DNA of 64,000 bases from an uncultured Dorea sp. (GCA_910580235.1 CAJTVU010000002.1:186001-250000), one strand, 5' to 3'. Counted from the stretch's first letter, positions 33,568 through 42,346 are shown. A program made the numbers and translations. Notes: generated from the letters alone by a model not told the origin.

Positions 33568-35106
33568 TTATCGTTTTACAAAGTATTCTTCGTACCAGAC
33601 AAGGAATGTATAGATCGTCCACACTTTCCGCCAGTTATCCGAATTGCCGCCGATATAATCCTCGAAGATCGCATTGATCTCTTCTACATGGAAGAACCTC
33701 TCCGCTATATCGCTTTTAAATTTCTCCCGCACATCTTTATTATACCGCTCGTCTGCCATCCAGATGCGGATCGGGACGATGAACCCCAGTTTTTTTCGGA
33801 ACGCGATCTCTTCCGGCAGTACTTTCGCCGCCGCTGTGCGAAGGGCTACCTTGTTCTGCTCTTCTGTCACCTTATATCTTGACGGCATGCGGGACGCGAT
33901 ATCGAAGATCCTTCTGTCTGTGAGCGGCATACGGATCTCCAGCCCGGCGGCCCGGCTCATCTTGTCTACATTCAAATAGATATCTCCCTCCAGCCAGATC
34001 TGGATATCCACATTCGACATCTTGCTTAACGGGTCAAGCCCTTCTGTCTCCGCATAAATATCTTTTACCAGATTGATCGGAAGCACGTCCTCATAATAAT
34101 TCTTCAGGATCTGCTTCTTCTCGTCTTCTTTCATAATATTCGTGTTTCCTACATAGAAGTCCTTCAGAGCCTCCCCGTAACGCTCTGCATTACGGTACAT
34201 ATTGTAGCCTCCGAAGAATTCGTCCGCCCCCTCGCCTGAATAGCAGATCTTCGTATGACCGGCGGCGGCTCTGCACCCGAGGGCAAATGCGATTGCAGAC
34301 GCGTCGCCCAGGGGCTGCTCCATATTGTACATGACATAAGGTACGATCTCGAAATACTCTTCCGGCGTAATGCGGCATCTGGAATTCTTCTTCCCCAGCA
34401 TGTCCGCCGTCTTCTTCGCAAGCCCCGACTCGTCGAACCGCTCCTCGTCATATCCGCAGGAATCCGTCGCCTCCACGTCTGACATGGCGGCCACATAAGA
34501 AGAATCCACGCCTCCTGACAGGAATGCGTCGGCCTTCTCGTCCGGCGCCTTTACTTCCGGCATAATGGCCTGGACTGTCCGGTGTATCTCGTCTGCCCAA
34601 TCCTCAAGCGACTTGCTCTCGTCCGGGGCAAACTCCGGCTTCCAGTAGCGGGTAATCTCCATACGGCCGTCTTTCCACACAAGATAACGCCCCGGCAGAA
34701 GCTTCTTCACGCCTTTGAAGAACGTCTCCTCCCCCGGAACATACGTAAGGCTCATATAAATCTGGAGCAGGCGCTCGTCCAGCTCCTTGACGAATCCCGG
34801 CTGCTCTAATATCCCGCGGATCATTGTCCCATACAGAAGCCTGCCGTCTGCCGTCTCATAATAATAGAACGGCTTCGTACCAAACTGGTCTCTTAAGCAG
34901 AACAACTCTTCCTTCTCTCCGTCCCACAGCGCGAACGCGAACATCCCATGCAGGTGGTCCGCCATATCATGCCCCCATGTCTCGTAAGCCTTTATCAGAA
35001 TAGCCTCCTCCCTCTCTTTCCTCGGAAGGCTCCGATCTATGCCCAGCTCTTCCACGAGAGCTCCCCAGTTTCTAATATGGCCGCTATATTCCTCAATCTT
35101 TATCAT
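33568..35106 (-). CDS. Asparagine-synthetase-like protein lacking the glutaminase cysteine
   Basis: 512 residues from ATG 35106 (AAAGGGGC site). The C-terminal synthetase domain is intact: PP-loop SGGVDSS (197-203), and later GEGADEFFGGYN. The N-terminal region keeps only the second half of the class II amidotransferase fold (GMFAFALWD, LRDQFGTKPFYY). The canonical MCGI start, with its nucleophile Cys2 and the following strands, is absent. It may therefore use free ammonia, or act on another substrate by adenylation. The in-frame upstream extension (to 35178) also lacks an MCGI motif. It is co-transcribed with a small unknown gene. Confidence 0.85.
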   Translation of the reverse strand: MIKIEEYSGHIRNWGALVEELGIDRSLPRKEREEAILIKAYETWGHDMADHLHGMFAFALWDGEKEELFCLRDQFGTKPFYYYETADGRLLYGTMIRGILEQPGFVKELDERLLQIYMSLTYVPGEETFFKGVKKLLPGRYLVWKDGRMEITRYWKPEFAPDESKSLEDWADEIHRTVQAIMPEVKAPDEKADAFLSGGVDSSYVAAMSDVEATDSCGYDEERFDESGLAKKTADMLGKKNSRCRITPEEYFEIVPYVMYNMEQPLGDASAIAFALGCRAAAGHTKICYSGEGADEFFGGYNMYRNAERYGEALKDFYVGNTNIMKEDEKKQILKNYYEDVLPINLVKDIYAETEGLDPLSKMSNVDIQIWLEGDIYLNVDKMSRAAGLEIRMPLTDRRIFDIASRMPSRYKVTEEQNKVALRTAAAKVLPEEIAFRKKLGFIVPIRIWMADERYNKDVREKFKSDIAERFFHVEEINAIFEDYIGGNSDNWRKVWTIYTFLVWYEEYFVKR

Positions 35107-35235
35107 ACCCGTGCCCCTTTTCTGTTTTAAGCTGATATTTGTGATACATGCGGATTGCTGCGTGCTACGCACTCCCACAATCTTGACATCATTTATTTAG
35201 TTTATCACGATATGCTCAATACTTCAACCATGCTC

Positions 35236-35265
35236 TTGCCAAAAGCAGGCCATATCCGCTATAAT
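35236..35265 (+). promoter_or_regulatory. Promoter of the CsoR-type regulator gene
   Basis: TTGCCA (35236-35241), 18 nt, TATAAT (35260-35265), 26 nt before the start codon. Confidence 0.65.
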
Positions 35266-35291
35266 AGGCCGTGAGAAAGGGGAATATACGG

Positions 35292-35624
35292 ATGCATGCA
35301 CACGAGCACACACACGAAAGATCCGGCCATGGACATACGCACGGGCAGCCCGGCCACGTCCACAGCCGGGAAGAGAAGAAGGCAGTTATGAACAGGCTCT
35401 CGAAAGCGATCGGACACCTGGAAGCAGTAAAGCGCATGGTAGATCAGGACGCCGACTGCAGCGATGTCCTGATCCAGCTTGCGGCAGTGCGCTCCGCTAT
35501 CAATAACACGGGAAAAGTCGTACTGAAGAACCACTTGAACCACTGTATCGTAGAAGCGGTAGAAGAACACGATACGGAAGCCATTGACAAATTAAATCAG
35601 GCTATTGACAAATTCATGAAATAG
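35292..35624 (+). CDS. CsoR-family metal-sensing repressor with His-rich N-terminal tail
   Basis: 110 residues from ATG 35292 (AAAGGGGA site; the in-frame GTG 35271 is less likely). The helical core of the CsoR/RcnR/FrmR family is present, with the copper-type ligand set C56, H81, C85 (HLNHC). The first 24 residues contain nine histidines (HAHEHTHERSGHGHTHG...). No copper ATPase or chaperone gene is adjacent, so it may act on distant targets or only on itself. Confidence 0.88.
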   Translation: MHAHEHTHERSGHGHTHGQPGHVHSREEKKAVMNRLSKAIGHLEAVKRMVDQDADCSDVLIQLAAVRSAINNTGKVVLKNHLNHCIVEAVEEHDTEAIDKLNQAIDKFMK

Positions 35625-35666
35625 CCATCCCCGCCTCTTCATAAAAGGCGGCACATAATATACGAC

Positions 35667-35698
35667 TACCCTCAGTGTACAAGGGGACACTGAGGGTA
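35667..35698 (+). terminator. Hairpin after the CsoR gene, also a dispersed repeat unit
   Basis: A 12-bp stem (TACCCTCAGTGT/ACACTGAGGGTA) around ACAAGGGG, followed by TCTTTCG. The first 21 bases recur exactly at 42276-42296, so it belongs to a repeat family as well as having terminator form. The T-tract is weak. Confidence 0.6.
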
Positions 35699-35725
35699 TC
35701 TTTCGCGAAAAAAGATAGGCGCTAT

Positions 35726-36436
35726 TCAATAATTGATATTTGCTTTTCTGGCCTGGCTGCATAAGTCACGGGTAGACAGAGTATAGCTTTTTCCGTCCTT
35801 GATAAAATGTGTCCCACACTGCCGGAACTCAAAATGTACTTTGCGGGCGATACATTGTTCCCGTATGGAAAGCACCCACGCATAGTCAAGCGGCCTGGCG
35901 TTCCTGTCTGATTCGCCGCCAACCACGACTAATTCAACATTATCAAGATAAGCGGCAAGGCTTATCTCCTCAATCAATGGCTGGCAGATAATATTTTTAT
36001 GTTTAATAGGCAGCTTGTTGAAAATGGAAAGCCTGTAATCAGCCCTGTCTTGATTTTCCACCGTGCATCCAACCGTAACATTATCATATCCATCATTCCA
36101 GTCCTCCGGGATGCAATCCATAAACCGTTCAATACGCTTTGTCAAAAATAGAAAGTGCAAGTCTGAACGCTCCCGTACCATCTGCCAACATTCCGAACGC
36201 CATTCATCAGCATCCTCAACCAGAAAGTCCGTAGAAAAGCAGAGATACACGGTCTGCCCCGATTTGATTTTATATGCTCCCGATTTATTTTTGGCGATAG
36301 GGGCGTAGAAGCTATCTGTCTTCACAATATTATTCGTATCAATCCCACGCTTGAAGCCACCCTTATGAATGTAACAATACTTGCATCCCTCGCTATGTCT
36401 GTGGCAGCCACGCCACGGATCCCACATTGCTGCCAT
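35726..36436 (-). CDS. DUF5131 / phage Gp37-Gp68-like protein
   Basis: 236 residues starting MAAMWDPWRGCHRHSEGCKYC: the WxPxxGC-x6-C-x2-C opening typical of DUF5131 proteins, which are found in phages and mobile DNA and look like radical-SAM-type iron-sulfur folds. Further motifs are LFLTKR and VVVGGESDRNARP. No reaction is established. Codon use is visibly more AT-rich than in the flanking genes, and it stands alone between two operons, suggesting acquisition from a mobile element. Confidence 0.82.
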   Translation of the reverse strand: MAAMWDPWRGCHRHSEGCKYCYIHKGGFKRGIDTNNIVKTDSFYAPIAKNKSGAYKIKSGQTVYLCFSTDFLVEDADEWRSECWQMVRERSDLHFLFLTKRIERFMDCIPEDWNDGYDNVTVGCTVENQDRADYRLSIFNKLPIKHKNIICQPLIEEISLAAYLDNVELVVVGGESDRNARPLDYAWVLSIREQCIARKVHFEFRQCGTHFIKDGKSYTLSTRDLCSQARKANINY

Positions 36437-36526
36437 CAGGACATTCCCTCCCTCTGTGCTTCACTTTCCGTTCCAGTTTTCCCTGCAATTGATTTCTCGT
36501 TCTTCTATTTTTTCAATTAGGAGACA

Positions 36527-36555
36527 AAGCCTCCAGTTATGAATCCTGGAGGCTT
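36527..36555 (-). terminator. Terminator of the ferredoxin-type gene
   Basis: A 10-bp stem (AAGCCTCCAG/CTGGAGGCTT) that includes the end of the gene and its stop codon. On the minus strand it is followed by TGTCTCC, so the U-tract is weak. Confidence 0.55.
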
Positions 36556-37145
36556 CCGTCCATTTTCACCGTAATCACATGGAGCGGTATCTCTTTCCCG
36601 CTTGCTTTCAAGCCTTCTCTGGCAGCCCATTCAAGGCCTCCGCAGCACGGCACTTCCATACGCAGAAGTGTAATGCTCTTAATCGCGTTATTCTCAAAGA
36701 CTGCCGCCAGCTTCTCAGCATAATCTACAGCATCCAGCTTCGGGCAGCCGATGACCGTGACCCGCCCCCGCATGAAATCATCATGTATCTTCGCATAGGC
36801 ATAGGCCGTACAGTCTGCTGCGATCAGAAGGTCTGCGTCCTGGAAATAAGGAGCCGTCACGGGGATAAGCTGGATCTGCACCGGCCACTGTCCAAGCCCC
36901 GATGCCCTGGCATCCAGATGCCGCTTCACCGCCTTCTCGTCAAAGGCAGCCGCCTCCCTCTCCTCAAAAGAGATAGCGTCCGCCGGACATGCCGGAAGAC
37001 AGTTCCCAAGCCCGTCGCAGTAATCGTCCCGGATCAGCCTTGCCTTGCCGTCCTCCATGACAATGGCGCCCTCATGGCATGCATCCGCACATGCGCCACA
37101 GCCGTTGCACTTCTCTTCATCTATCTTAATGATCTTCCTAACCAT
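36537..37145 (-). CDS. 4Fe-4S dicluster ferredoxin-domain protein
   Basis: 202 residues from ATG 37145 (AAAGGAGG site). Residues 1-60 carry two clusters (CNGCGACADAC, then CDGLGNCLPAC). The C-terminal part has CPKLD and a CCGG motif reminiscent of cluster-binding or electron-transfer subunits. It is probably a cytosolic electron carrier or reductase subunit. It lies directly downstream of the Opp/Nik-like ABC operon but has its own promoter. Confidence 0.82.
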   Translation of the reverse strand: MVRKIIKIDEEKCNGCGACADACHEGAIVMEDGKARLIRDDYCDGLGNCLPACPADAISFEEREAAAFDEKAVKRHLDARASGLGQWPVQIQLIPVTAPYFQDADLLIAADCTAYAYAKIHDDFMRGRVTVIGCPKLDAVDYAEKLAAVFENNAIKSITLLRMEVPCCGGLEWAAREGLKASGKEIPLHVITVKMDGSLQDS

Positions 37146-37197
37146 AATATCGTGCCTCCTTTGTACGTTTCTTTTGTACATTTTTAAATCCTTTAAA

Positions 37198-37226
37198 ATT
37201 ATACATAAAATCTATCACTTTTTCAA
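37198..37226 (-). promoter_or_regulatory. Promoter of the ferredoxin-type gene
   Basis: On the minus strand TTGAAA (37226-37221), 17 nt, TATAAT (37203-37198). It overlaps the end of the upstream ABC gene by 4 bases. Confidence 0.7.
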
Positions 37227-37840
37227 CTCGTAAGATCTTTCCATTCCAGAATCCTGTCACATACTTGCTTTGCCAGCTCTATATTATGCGTGATCACAAG
37301 CATCCCGAATCCATAGCCTTCTGACATCGCAAGCAGGCTATGCCATACTTGCGCCTGGGTAATCGCATCCAGCATCGTGCTGATCTCATCACAGATCAGA
37401 AAGCGTGTCTCCTCCCTCAAGACGCGGGCGATACAGAACCGCTGCAGCTCTCCGCCCGAGAGCTCCGACGGCCAGCGCGTAAGCCATTCCCTCTCTATGC
37501 CCATGGCCTGCAGCACATCTGGGGCAGGCATCCCCCCTTCTTTCAAGATCCGCTCCATCTTCCATCTGGGATCTACCGCTGCCTCCGGATGCTGCTGTAT
37601 CATCTGTACCGGACAGTAACCGCCGGACGGTAAAGGCTCTCCCCCCCAGAGCGCCGCCCCGCCGGACGGCTTCAAATATCCTGCAAGGATCTTCGCCAGC
37701 GTGCTCTTCCCACAGCCGGACGGCCCGACAAGGGCTGCCCGCTCTCCCGGGCTTATTATAAAGCTGACGTCTCTTAAGATCTGGCGTTCTCTATATCCAA
37801 AACTGATCTTCCTCGCCTCCAATATCTCGTCTTGCTGCAC
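37223..37840 (-). CDS. Peptide/nickel-type ABC importer, second ATPase (OppF/NikE-like)
   Basis: 205 residues if translation starts at GTG 37840, which has GAGGGG just upstream and gives the usual N-terminus (QQDEILEARKISFGY). ATG 37882 inside the preceding gene is the alternative (219 residues). It has Walker A GPSGCGKST, signature LSGGELQR, Walker B FLICDEI with Ile replacing Pro, and a switch histidine ITHNIE. It is shorter than usual OppF because the C-terminal oligopeptide extension is absent, as in NikE. It is the last gene of the importer operon. Confidence 0.88.
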   Translation of the reverse strand: MQQDEILEARKISFGYRERQILRDVSFIISPGERAALVGPSGCGKSTLAKILAGYLKPSGGAALWGGEPLPSGGYCPVQMIQQHPEAAVDPRWKMERILKEGGMPAPDVLQAMGIEREWLTRWPSELSGGELQRFCIARVLREETRFLICDEISTMLDAITQAQVWHSLLAMSEGYGFGMLVITHNIELAKQVCDRILEWKDLTS

Positions 37841-37863
37841 AGATACCCCTCGCTTTCCTTTCT

Positions 37864-38772
37864 CTACGTTGCATGGACACATTTCACTTCTCCGCCTCGC
37901 AATGGCCGCATGGGAATCTCTCCTGCACACAGCTCGGAGCGCGCCGGGCATCGATCCGCAAAGACGCATCCGTCCGGAAGCCTGCCCGCATATGGCTGAG
38001 ATCCCCTGGTAGGGCGGAACCCATTTTGCGGGAGCGCCGCAAAGAATGCCTTGCTGTAGGGGTGGCGAAGCATGCCCTCCCCCTGAAAGTCCTTTGCAAA
38101 CGCTGTCTCTACTATTGTCCCCGCATAGAATATCGCCACCTTGTCCGCCACCGCAAGCGCAATGTCTATGTCGTGGCTGATCAGGAGCACACCGCAGCCT
38201 TTGTCAGCCAGCGCGCGGAAATGTCCCAGCGCCTCTCTGGCCATCTCCCGGCTTAAGCCCGGCGTAGGCTCATCCGCCACCACGAGGCGCGCTTCTTCCA
38301 TCTCTGCCGCCGCAAGAAGCGCCCTTCTTGCCATACCGCCTGAGAGCTGGAAAGGATACAGTTCCTCCGCCTCTTCTCCAAGATCGTATTCCTGGAATAA
38401 TTGTCTTTGCCTCTCCTTTGTCCCTCTTGTCCCCTGTACCTGCCTCCCTGTCTTCATAAGCGGATCCAGATAATCCACCGACTGGGGGATAAAAGCGATC
38501 TCTCTCCCACGAAGGCGCTCCTTATCCTTCTCTCCAAGAGGATTCCCCATATAATACATCTCGCCGCTTAGGACAGCGTTGCCTGGGAGCAGGCCAAGCA
38601 CCGCATGGGCGAGGATGCTTTTTCCAGAGCCGCTGGAGCCTGCCACCGCTACGATCTCCCCCTCCCGGACGGAAAGGCTTAGCCTGTGCAGCACTTCCAG
38701 CTCCCGCTTCCGAAATCGTCTCTCGTACATACGAAAAGATACTGTAATATCGTTTAATTCAAGGATCTTCAT
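37864..38772 (-). CDS. Peptide/nickel-type ABC importer, first ATPase (OppD/NikD-like)
   Basis: 302 residues: Walker A GSSGSGKS, signature LSGGMARRA, Walker B LVVADEPTPGL, switch histidine ISHDIDIAL, then the C-terminal oligopeptide/dipeptide extension with DGCVFADRCPARSELC, which in this family can hold an iron-sulfur cluster. It lies 16 nt after the second permease gene. Confidence 0.9.
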   Translation of the reverse strand: MKILELNDITVSFRMYERRFRKRELEVLHRLSLSVREGEIVAVAGSSGSGKSILAHAVLGLLPGNAVLSGEMYYMGNPLGEKDKERLRGREIAFIPQSVDYLDPLMKTGRQVQGTRGTKERQRQLFQEYDLGEEAEELYPFQLSGGMARRALLAAAEMEEARLVVADEPTPGLSREMAREALGHFRALADKGCGVLLISHDIDIALAVADKVAIFYAGTIVETAFAKDFQGEGMLRHPYSKAFFAALPQNGFRPTRGSQPYAGRLPDGCVFADRCPARSELCAGEIPMRPLRGGEVKCVHAT

Positions 38773-38788
38773 AATTATACTCCTGATT

Positions 38789-39643
38789 CTACTCCTGCGC
38801 GCTGCCCGGATCCATCAGCTTCTTAAGGTTCTCCCCAATCACGTCAAAAAGCATCACCGCGGCAAGAAGCAATAGCCCCGGGAACAATGCAAGCCACCAT
38901 TTCCCTGTAGAGATGTACTGCATGGACTCTGACAGGATCACACCGATAGCCGGCTCTTCCGCAGGGAGGCCGAACCCAAGGAACGTAATAGACGCTTCAT
39001 GCATAATGGCATGAGGGAACAGCAAGACTACGCCCACCATCCAGACAGGGAGCACATGAGGGATCATATGGCCCCAGGCTACCTGTCCTTTCGTCCTTCC
39101 CATCTTGTAGGCTGCCTGCACGTACGGGGCAGAGCGGATCTGCAGCACCTCCGCGCGCACAACGCGGGCCAGCTCAGGCCAGTGAGTGAGCGCCACCGCC
39201 ACAGTCACTCCTGTCGTCCCCCTTCCCAACATGAAAGAAATAAGAATGAGCAAGATCAAATGTGGGATCCCCATACAAAGATCTATGCACCAATTGATAA
39301 AGCTGTCCGTCTTTCCCCCGGACACTGCCGCCGCTATACCCGCGGCAAGAGCGATGACAGAGCTTACACCGGCTGCCAGAGCCGCTATTGATATGCTGGT
39401 GGAAAGCCCCTTCACACATCGGCAAAGCATGTCGCGCCCCATAAAGTCCGTCCCGAATATATGTCCCGCCCCGGGAGCCATAAGCTTCATACTGTAATCT
39501 ACGCCGTAAGCGCTCTCTGGCATCTTAAGCCCCCACACGAGGATTCCAAGAACATACAGAGCGGAAGCGGCGATGTAAACAGCCACCCGCACCCTCGTAT
39601 TTGCTGTCAGGCCTCCATGCCTCCTACATCTCATGCCGCACAT
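38789..39643 (-). CDS. Peptide/nickel-type ABC importer permease (OppC/NikC-like)
   Basis: 284 residues with an N-terminal helix, GTDFMGRDMLCRCVKGLSTS (the typical DxxGRDxxSR region of OppC-type permeases), and five further helices around the EAA-like loop RVVRAEVLQIRSAPYVQAA. It overlaps the preceding permease by about 20 nt. The start is ambiguous (39643 or 39634). Confidence 0.9.
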   Translation of the reverse strand: MCGMRCRRHGGLTANTRVRVAVYIAASALYVLGILVWGLKMPESAYGVDYSMKLMAPGAGHIFGTDFMGRDMLCRCVKGLSTSISIAALAAGVSSVIALAAGIAAAVSGGKTDSFINWCIDLCMGIPHLILLILISFMLGRGTTGVTVAVALTHWPELARVVRAEVLQIRSAPYVQAAYKMGRTKGQVAWGHMIPHVLPVWMVGVVLLFPHAIMHEASITFLGFGLPAEEPAIGVILSESMQYISTGKWWLALFPGLLLLAAVMLFDVIGENLKKLMDPGSAQE

Positions 39644-40610
39644 CCTCCCCTATCCTCGGATCCAGAGCTATATAGAGCACATTTGCCATAAGATTCCCTG
39701 CAAACACGAACAGAGCGCTGCACACAGCGATCCCTAGAAGAAGCGGGACGTCAGCGTTAAGCCCCGCCGCCGTAACTGCGCTTCCAAGGCCAGGATAAGA
39801 AAATACCGTCTCCGCCAGAGCGATCCCACCGAACAGCTCGCTAAAAGATGCGAACTGTAAAGTTACAGCAGGAAGCAAAGTGTTCCGAATCCCGTGGCGA
39901 AGAAGGATCTCCCATGCGCTCTCCCCTCTTGCCCTCGCATATAGGATAAAATTGCTGCTTTGTATCTCGATAAATTTCTGCCTTGTATATAAGGTAATCT
40001 TCCCAGTCCCCAGAACGCTTAATGTCAACGCCGGAAGCGCCATATGATAAATGCGGTCGGCCACATCAACCTCCGCCGCCGTCTTCCCCATAGGCGCCGC
40101 AAGCCCGATGGGGAACCAGCCAAGCTTCACTGCGAACAGGCTCAATACAAGAAGGCCTACCCAAAATGTAGGCGCAGACTGCATAGCGAGACAGCATGTC
40201 TTGACTGCCTTATCTATGAGCGTCCCCCGCTTTGCGGCGCTGGCCATGCCAAGGGCATATCCCAGCACTCCGGACAGCGCCCATGCCAGAAAGATCAGGG
40301 CGATCGAATACTGGAAACGCTCCAGTATCACATCCCGCACCGGTTTCTTATAAGTAATGGAGCTCCCCCAGTCTCCACGAAGGAAATTGCCCGCCCACGC
40401 GGTAAACCGCTTCACGGGAGCATCATTTAGCCCCCAATGCTCTGCGATCTCCTCCCTGGCTTCCTGCGACAACGTAGAATCGCTCCCTATATAAGCCGTC
40501 ATAGGATCCACAGGCGAGAGCGTAAGAAGGATAAAGGACAGGACGCTCACCGCCGCCAGAAGCGTGAGCATCCGAAACACCGCTTTCCCTAAAAATCTCG
40601 CACGAGGCAT
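39624..40610 (-). CDS. Peptide/nickel-type ABC importer permease (OppB/NikB-like)
   Basis: 328 residues: six helices, N-terminal ARFLGKAVFRMLTLLAAVSVLSF, and the conserved SPVDPMTAY region followed by the permease domain with YTRQKFIEIQSSNFILYARARG. It forms the membrane channel together with the downstream permease. It lies 24 nt after the substrate-binding lipoprotein gene. Confidence 0.9.
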   Translation of the reverse strand: MPRARFLGKAVFRMLTLLAAVSVLSFILLTLSPVDPMTAYIGSDSTLSQEAREEIAEHWGLNDAPVKRFTAWAGNFLRGDWGSSITYKKPVRDVILERFQYSIALIFLAWALSGVLGYALGMASAAKRGTLIDKAVKTCCLAMQSAPTFWVGLLVLSLFAVKLGWFPIGLAAPMGKTAAEVDVADRIYHMALPALTLSVLGTGKITLYTRQKFIEIQSSNFILYARARGESAWEILLRHGIRNTLLPAVTLQFASFSELFGGIALAETVFSYPGLGSAVTAAGLNADVPLLLGIAVCSALFVFAGNLMANVLYIALDPRIGEDVRHEM

Positions 40611-40634
40611 GAAGGCCCGCCTCCTTTTATTCTG

Positions 40635-42248
40635 CTACCTTATCGTCCAGTCTTTCATATTACAGATGATCGGGAGCCCATGTCCATGGGGGTGGGGGAT
40701 CTGTGTCTCCACAGAAATGTCCACATTATCCTTAATGAGATAGCAATGCTCAATATTTACCAGATACAAATACGGGATATCATTTGCATAGATCTCCTGC
40801 GCTTCTTTCCATTTGGCCACTGCTTCCCCATGGTCGTCTGTAAGCAGCGCCTCGCCCATCAGCGCGTCCACTTGCGCGTTCTCATACCCTGCCGTATTGC
40901 CATATTCCGTCGTCAGAAATGTATCGGAAGAAAACAACTGATGCAGTACGGACGGATCGAACTGCCCGAATCCCCACACGACTCCCGCACGATAGGATGC
41001 TTTCGTAATCTCATCCCAAGTAGTCTCTTTCACCGTTATTTCGATCCCAAGCTCTTTCGCGCTCTGTGCTGTAGCGACGGCCAGCTGGTATCGATCCTTC
41101 TCATCGGAAGGCGTGTACACCTCGAAGGCACATCTTACGCCGCTCTTTTCCCGCACGCCGTCCCCGTCTTCATCCGTCCATCCTGCCTCTTCAAGGATCT
41201 TTTTCGCCTCTTCTGCTCTTTTATCCTCCATCACAGGAGCGTTCCCCCATTCTAGATTCGACGTGAACCCATATGCAGGCATGCCTACGCCGTTAAAAGC
41301 GTCTTCAATGATCTGTTCCCTGTCGATCCCGATGTTAAGCGCTTCTCTCACCGCAATATCGCTTGTCGCGCTGTTCCCAACTTCCACCGCTTCTCCCCGC
41401 GCGTTCTCCATCGTCTGTTCCGGCCTGCATGGAAGGCTGATGTTCCGCACATCCATCGTCTCCAGCTTCTCTATATGCATCCCTTTGATCTCTTCAGCCG
41501 CATAGGCCGGCTGCACCATAACGATATCCATCTGGCCTGACCTGGCGTTTGAGAACGCTGCCTCATTATCCATGTTTACAAATGTCACCCGTCTGATCTT
41601 CGCAGCGCCGTCATAGTAGCCCTCATTCGCCTCCACGATCAGCTGCTGCCCTGGGTCGTACTGTACGGCTTTCCACGGGCCTGTCCCTATCGGCATCTCA
41701 TCAAACGCGCGGCTGTCATAACTGCTCTTTGGCACGATCCCAAGCGCCGCCGTCGCGTCCAGAAATGGGGAGTACGGTTCTGACAGCGTGATCCTCACCG
41801 TATGCTCGTCCACCGCCTCAATGGCCGACATCCTGCTTAAATCTACCTTCTCATTATTCCCCTGCTCCTCCTTCACTGTCTCATAAGTGAATACGACATC
41901 CTCCGCCGTAAAGGCAGAGCCATCATGAAAGCTGATCCCCTCTTTCAATTTGAATGTATATGTCCGCGCATCCTCTGAAATTTCCCACGAATCTGCCAGA
42001 TCTCCCACATAAGAAGAATCCGGCTGCACTTTCAGAAGCGCGTTGTTCGTAAATCCCCATCCGTAAGAGAACGCTCCTTTCACCGGATCTAAGGAGCTGT
42101 CCCAAAATGTATGCCCTACATAACAAATAATGCTGTCCTCTGCGGCGCCCCCTTCCGCCCTCTCACCGGCCTGCCCAGCGGGCGCGCCGCAGGCTGCAAG
42201 CCCATATATGGCAAGGCATAATAAAATGCTGGCAATCTTTCTTTTCAT
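40635..42248 (-). CDS. ABC importer substrate-binding lipoprotein (family 5)
   Basis: 537 residues: signal peptide with lipobox LAAC (Cys20), then the SBP_bac_5 domain (YTFKLKEGISFHDGSAFTAEDVVFTYE, a hallmark). It captures peptides, nickel complexes or metallophores at the cell surface; sequence alone does not distinguish these. It is first in the five-gene operon. The promoter lies inside the terminator of the upstream rarA operon. Confidence 0.92.
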   Translation of the reverse strand: MKRKIASILLCLAIYGLAACGAPAGQAGERAEGGAAEDSIICYVGHTFWDSSLDPVKGAFSYGWGFTNNALLKVQPDSSYVGDLADSWEISEDARTYTFKLKEGISFHDGSAFTAEDVVFTYETVKEEQGNNEKVDLSRMSAIEAVDEHTVRITLSEPYSPFLDATAALGIVPKSSYDSRAFDEMPIGTGPWKAVQYDPGQQLIVEANEGYYDGAAKIRRVTFVNMDNEAAFSNARSGQMDIVMVQPAYAAEEIKGMHIEKLETMDVRNISLPCRPEQTMENARGEAVEVGNSATSDIAVREALNIGIDREQIIEDAFNGVGMPAYGFTSNLEWGNAPVMEDKRAEEAKKILEEAGWTDEDGDGVREKSGVRCAFEVYTPSDEKDRYQLAVATAQSAKELGIEITVKETTWDEITKASYRAGVVWGFGQFDPSVLHQLFSSDTFLTTEYGNTAGYENAQVDALMGEALLTDDHGEAVAKWKEAQEIYANDIPYLYLVNIEHCYLIKDNVDISVETQIPHPHGHGLPIICNMKDWTIR

Positions 42249-42275
42249 TTCTTCCTCCTCTGGCCCTTTTCATTT

Positions 42276-42296
42276 TACCCTCAGTGTACAAGGGGA
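42276..42296. repeat. Copy of the CCCTCAGTGTACAAGGGG repeat
   Basis: 21 bases identical to 35667-35687, without the second arm. A degenerate copy (TACCTTCAGTGTATAAG) lies at 42353-42369 in the same orientation. Confidence 0.7.
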
Positions 42297-42306
42297 AGCT
42301 GCTTTT

Positions 42307-42335
42307 ATTATAAAAAATCCCCGGAAGGCTCGCAA
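42307..42335 (-). promoter_or_regulatory. Promoter of the Opp/Nik-like importer operon
   Basis: On the minus strand TTGCGA (42335-42330), 17 nt, TATAAT (42312-42307). The -35 covers the loop of the rarA terminator and the -10 follows its T-run directly. Confidence 0.6.
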
Positions 42336-42346
42336 GCCTCCCGGGG
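42319..42346 (-). terminator. Intrinsic terminator of the rarA operon
   Basis: A 12-bp stem with one mismatch (CCCCGGAAGGCT/AGCCTCCCGGGG), loop CGCA. On the minus strand it is followed by ATTTTTTAT. Confidence 0.85.
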
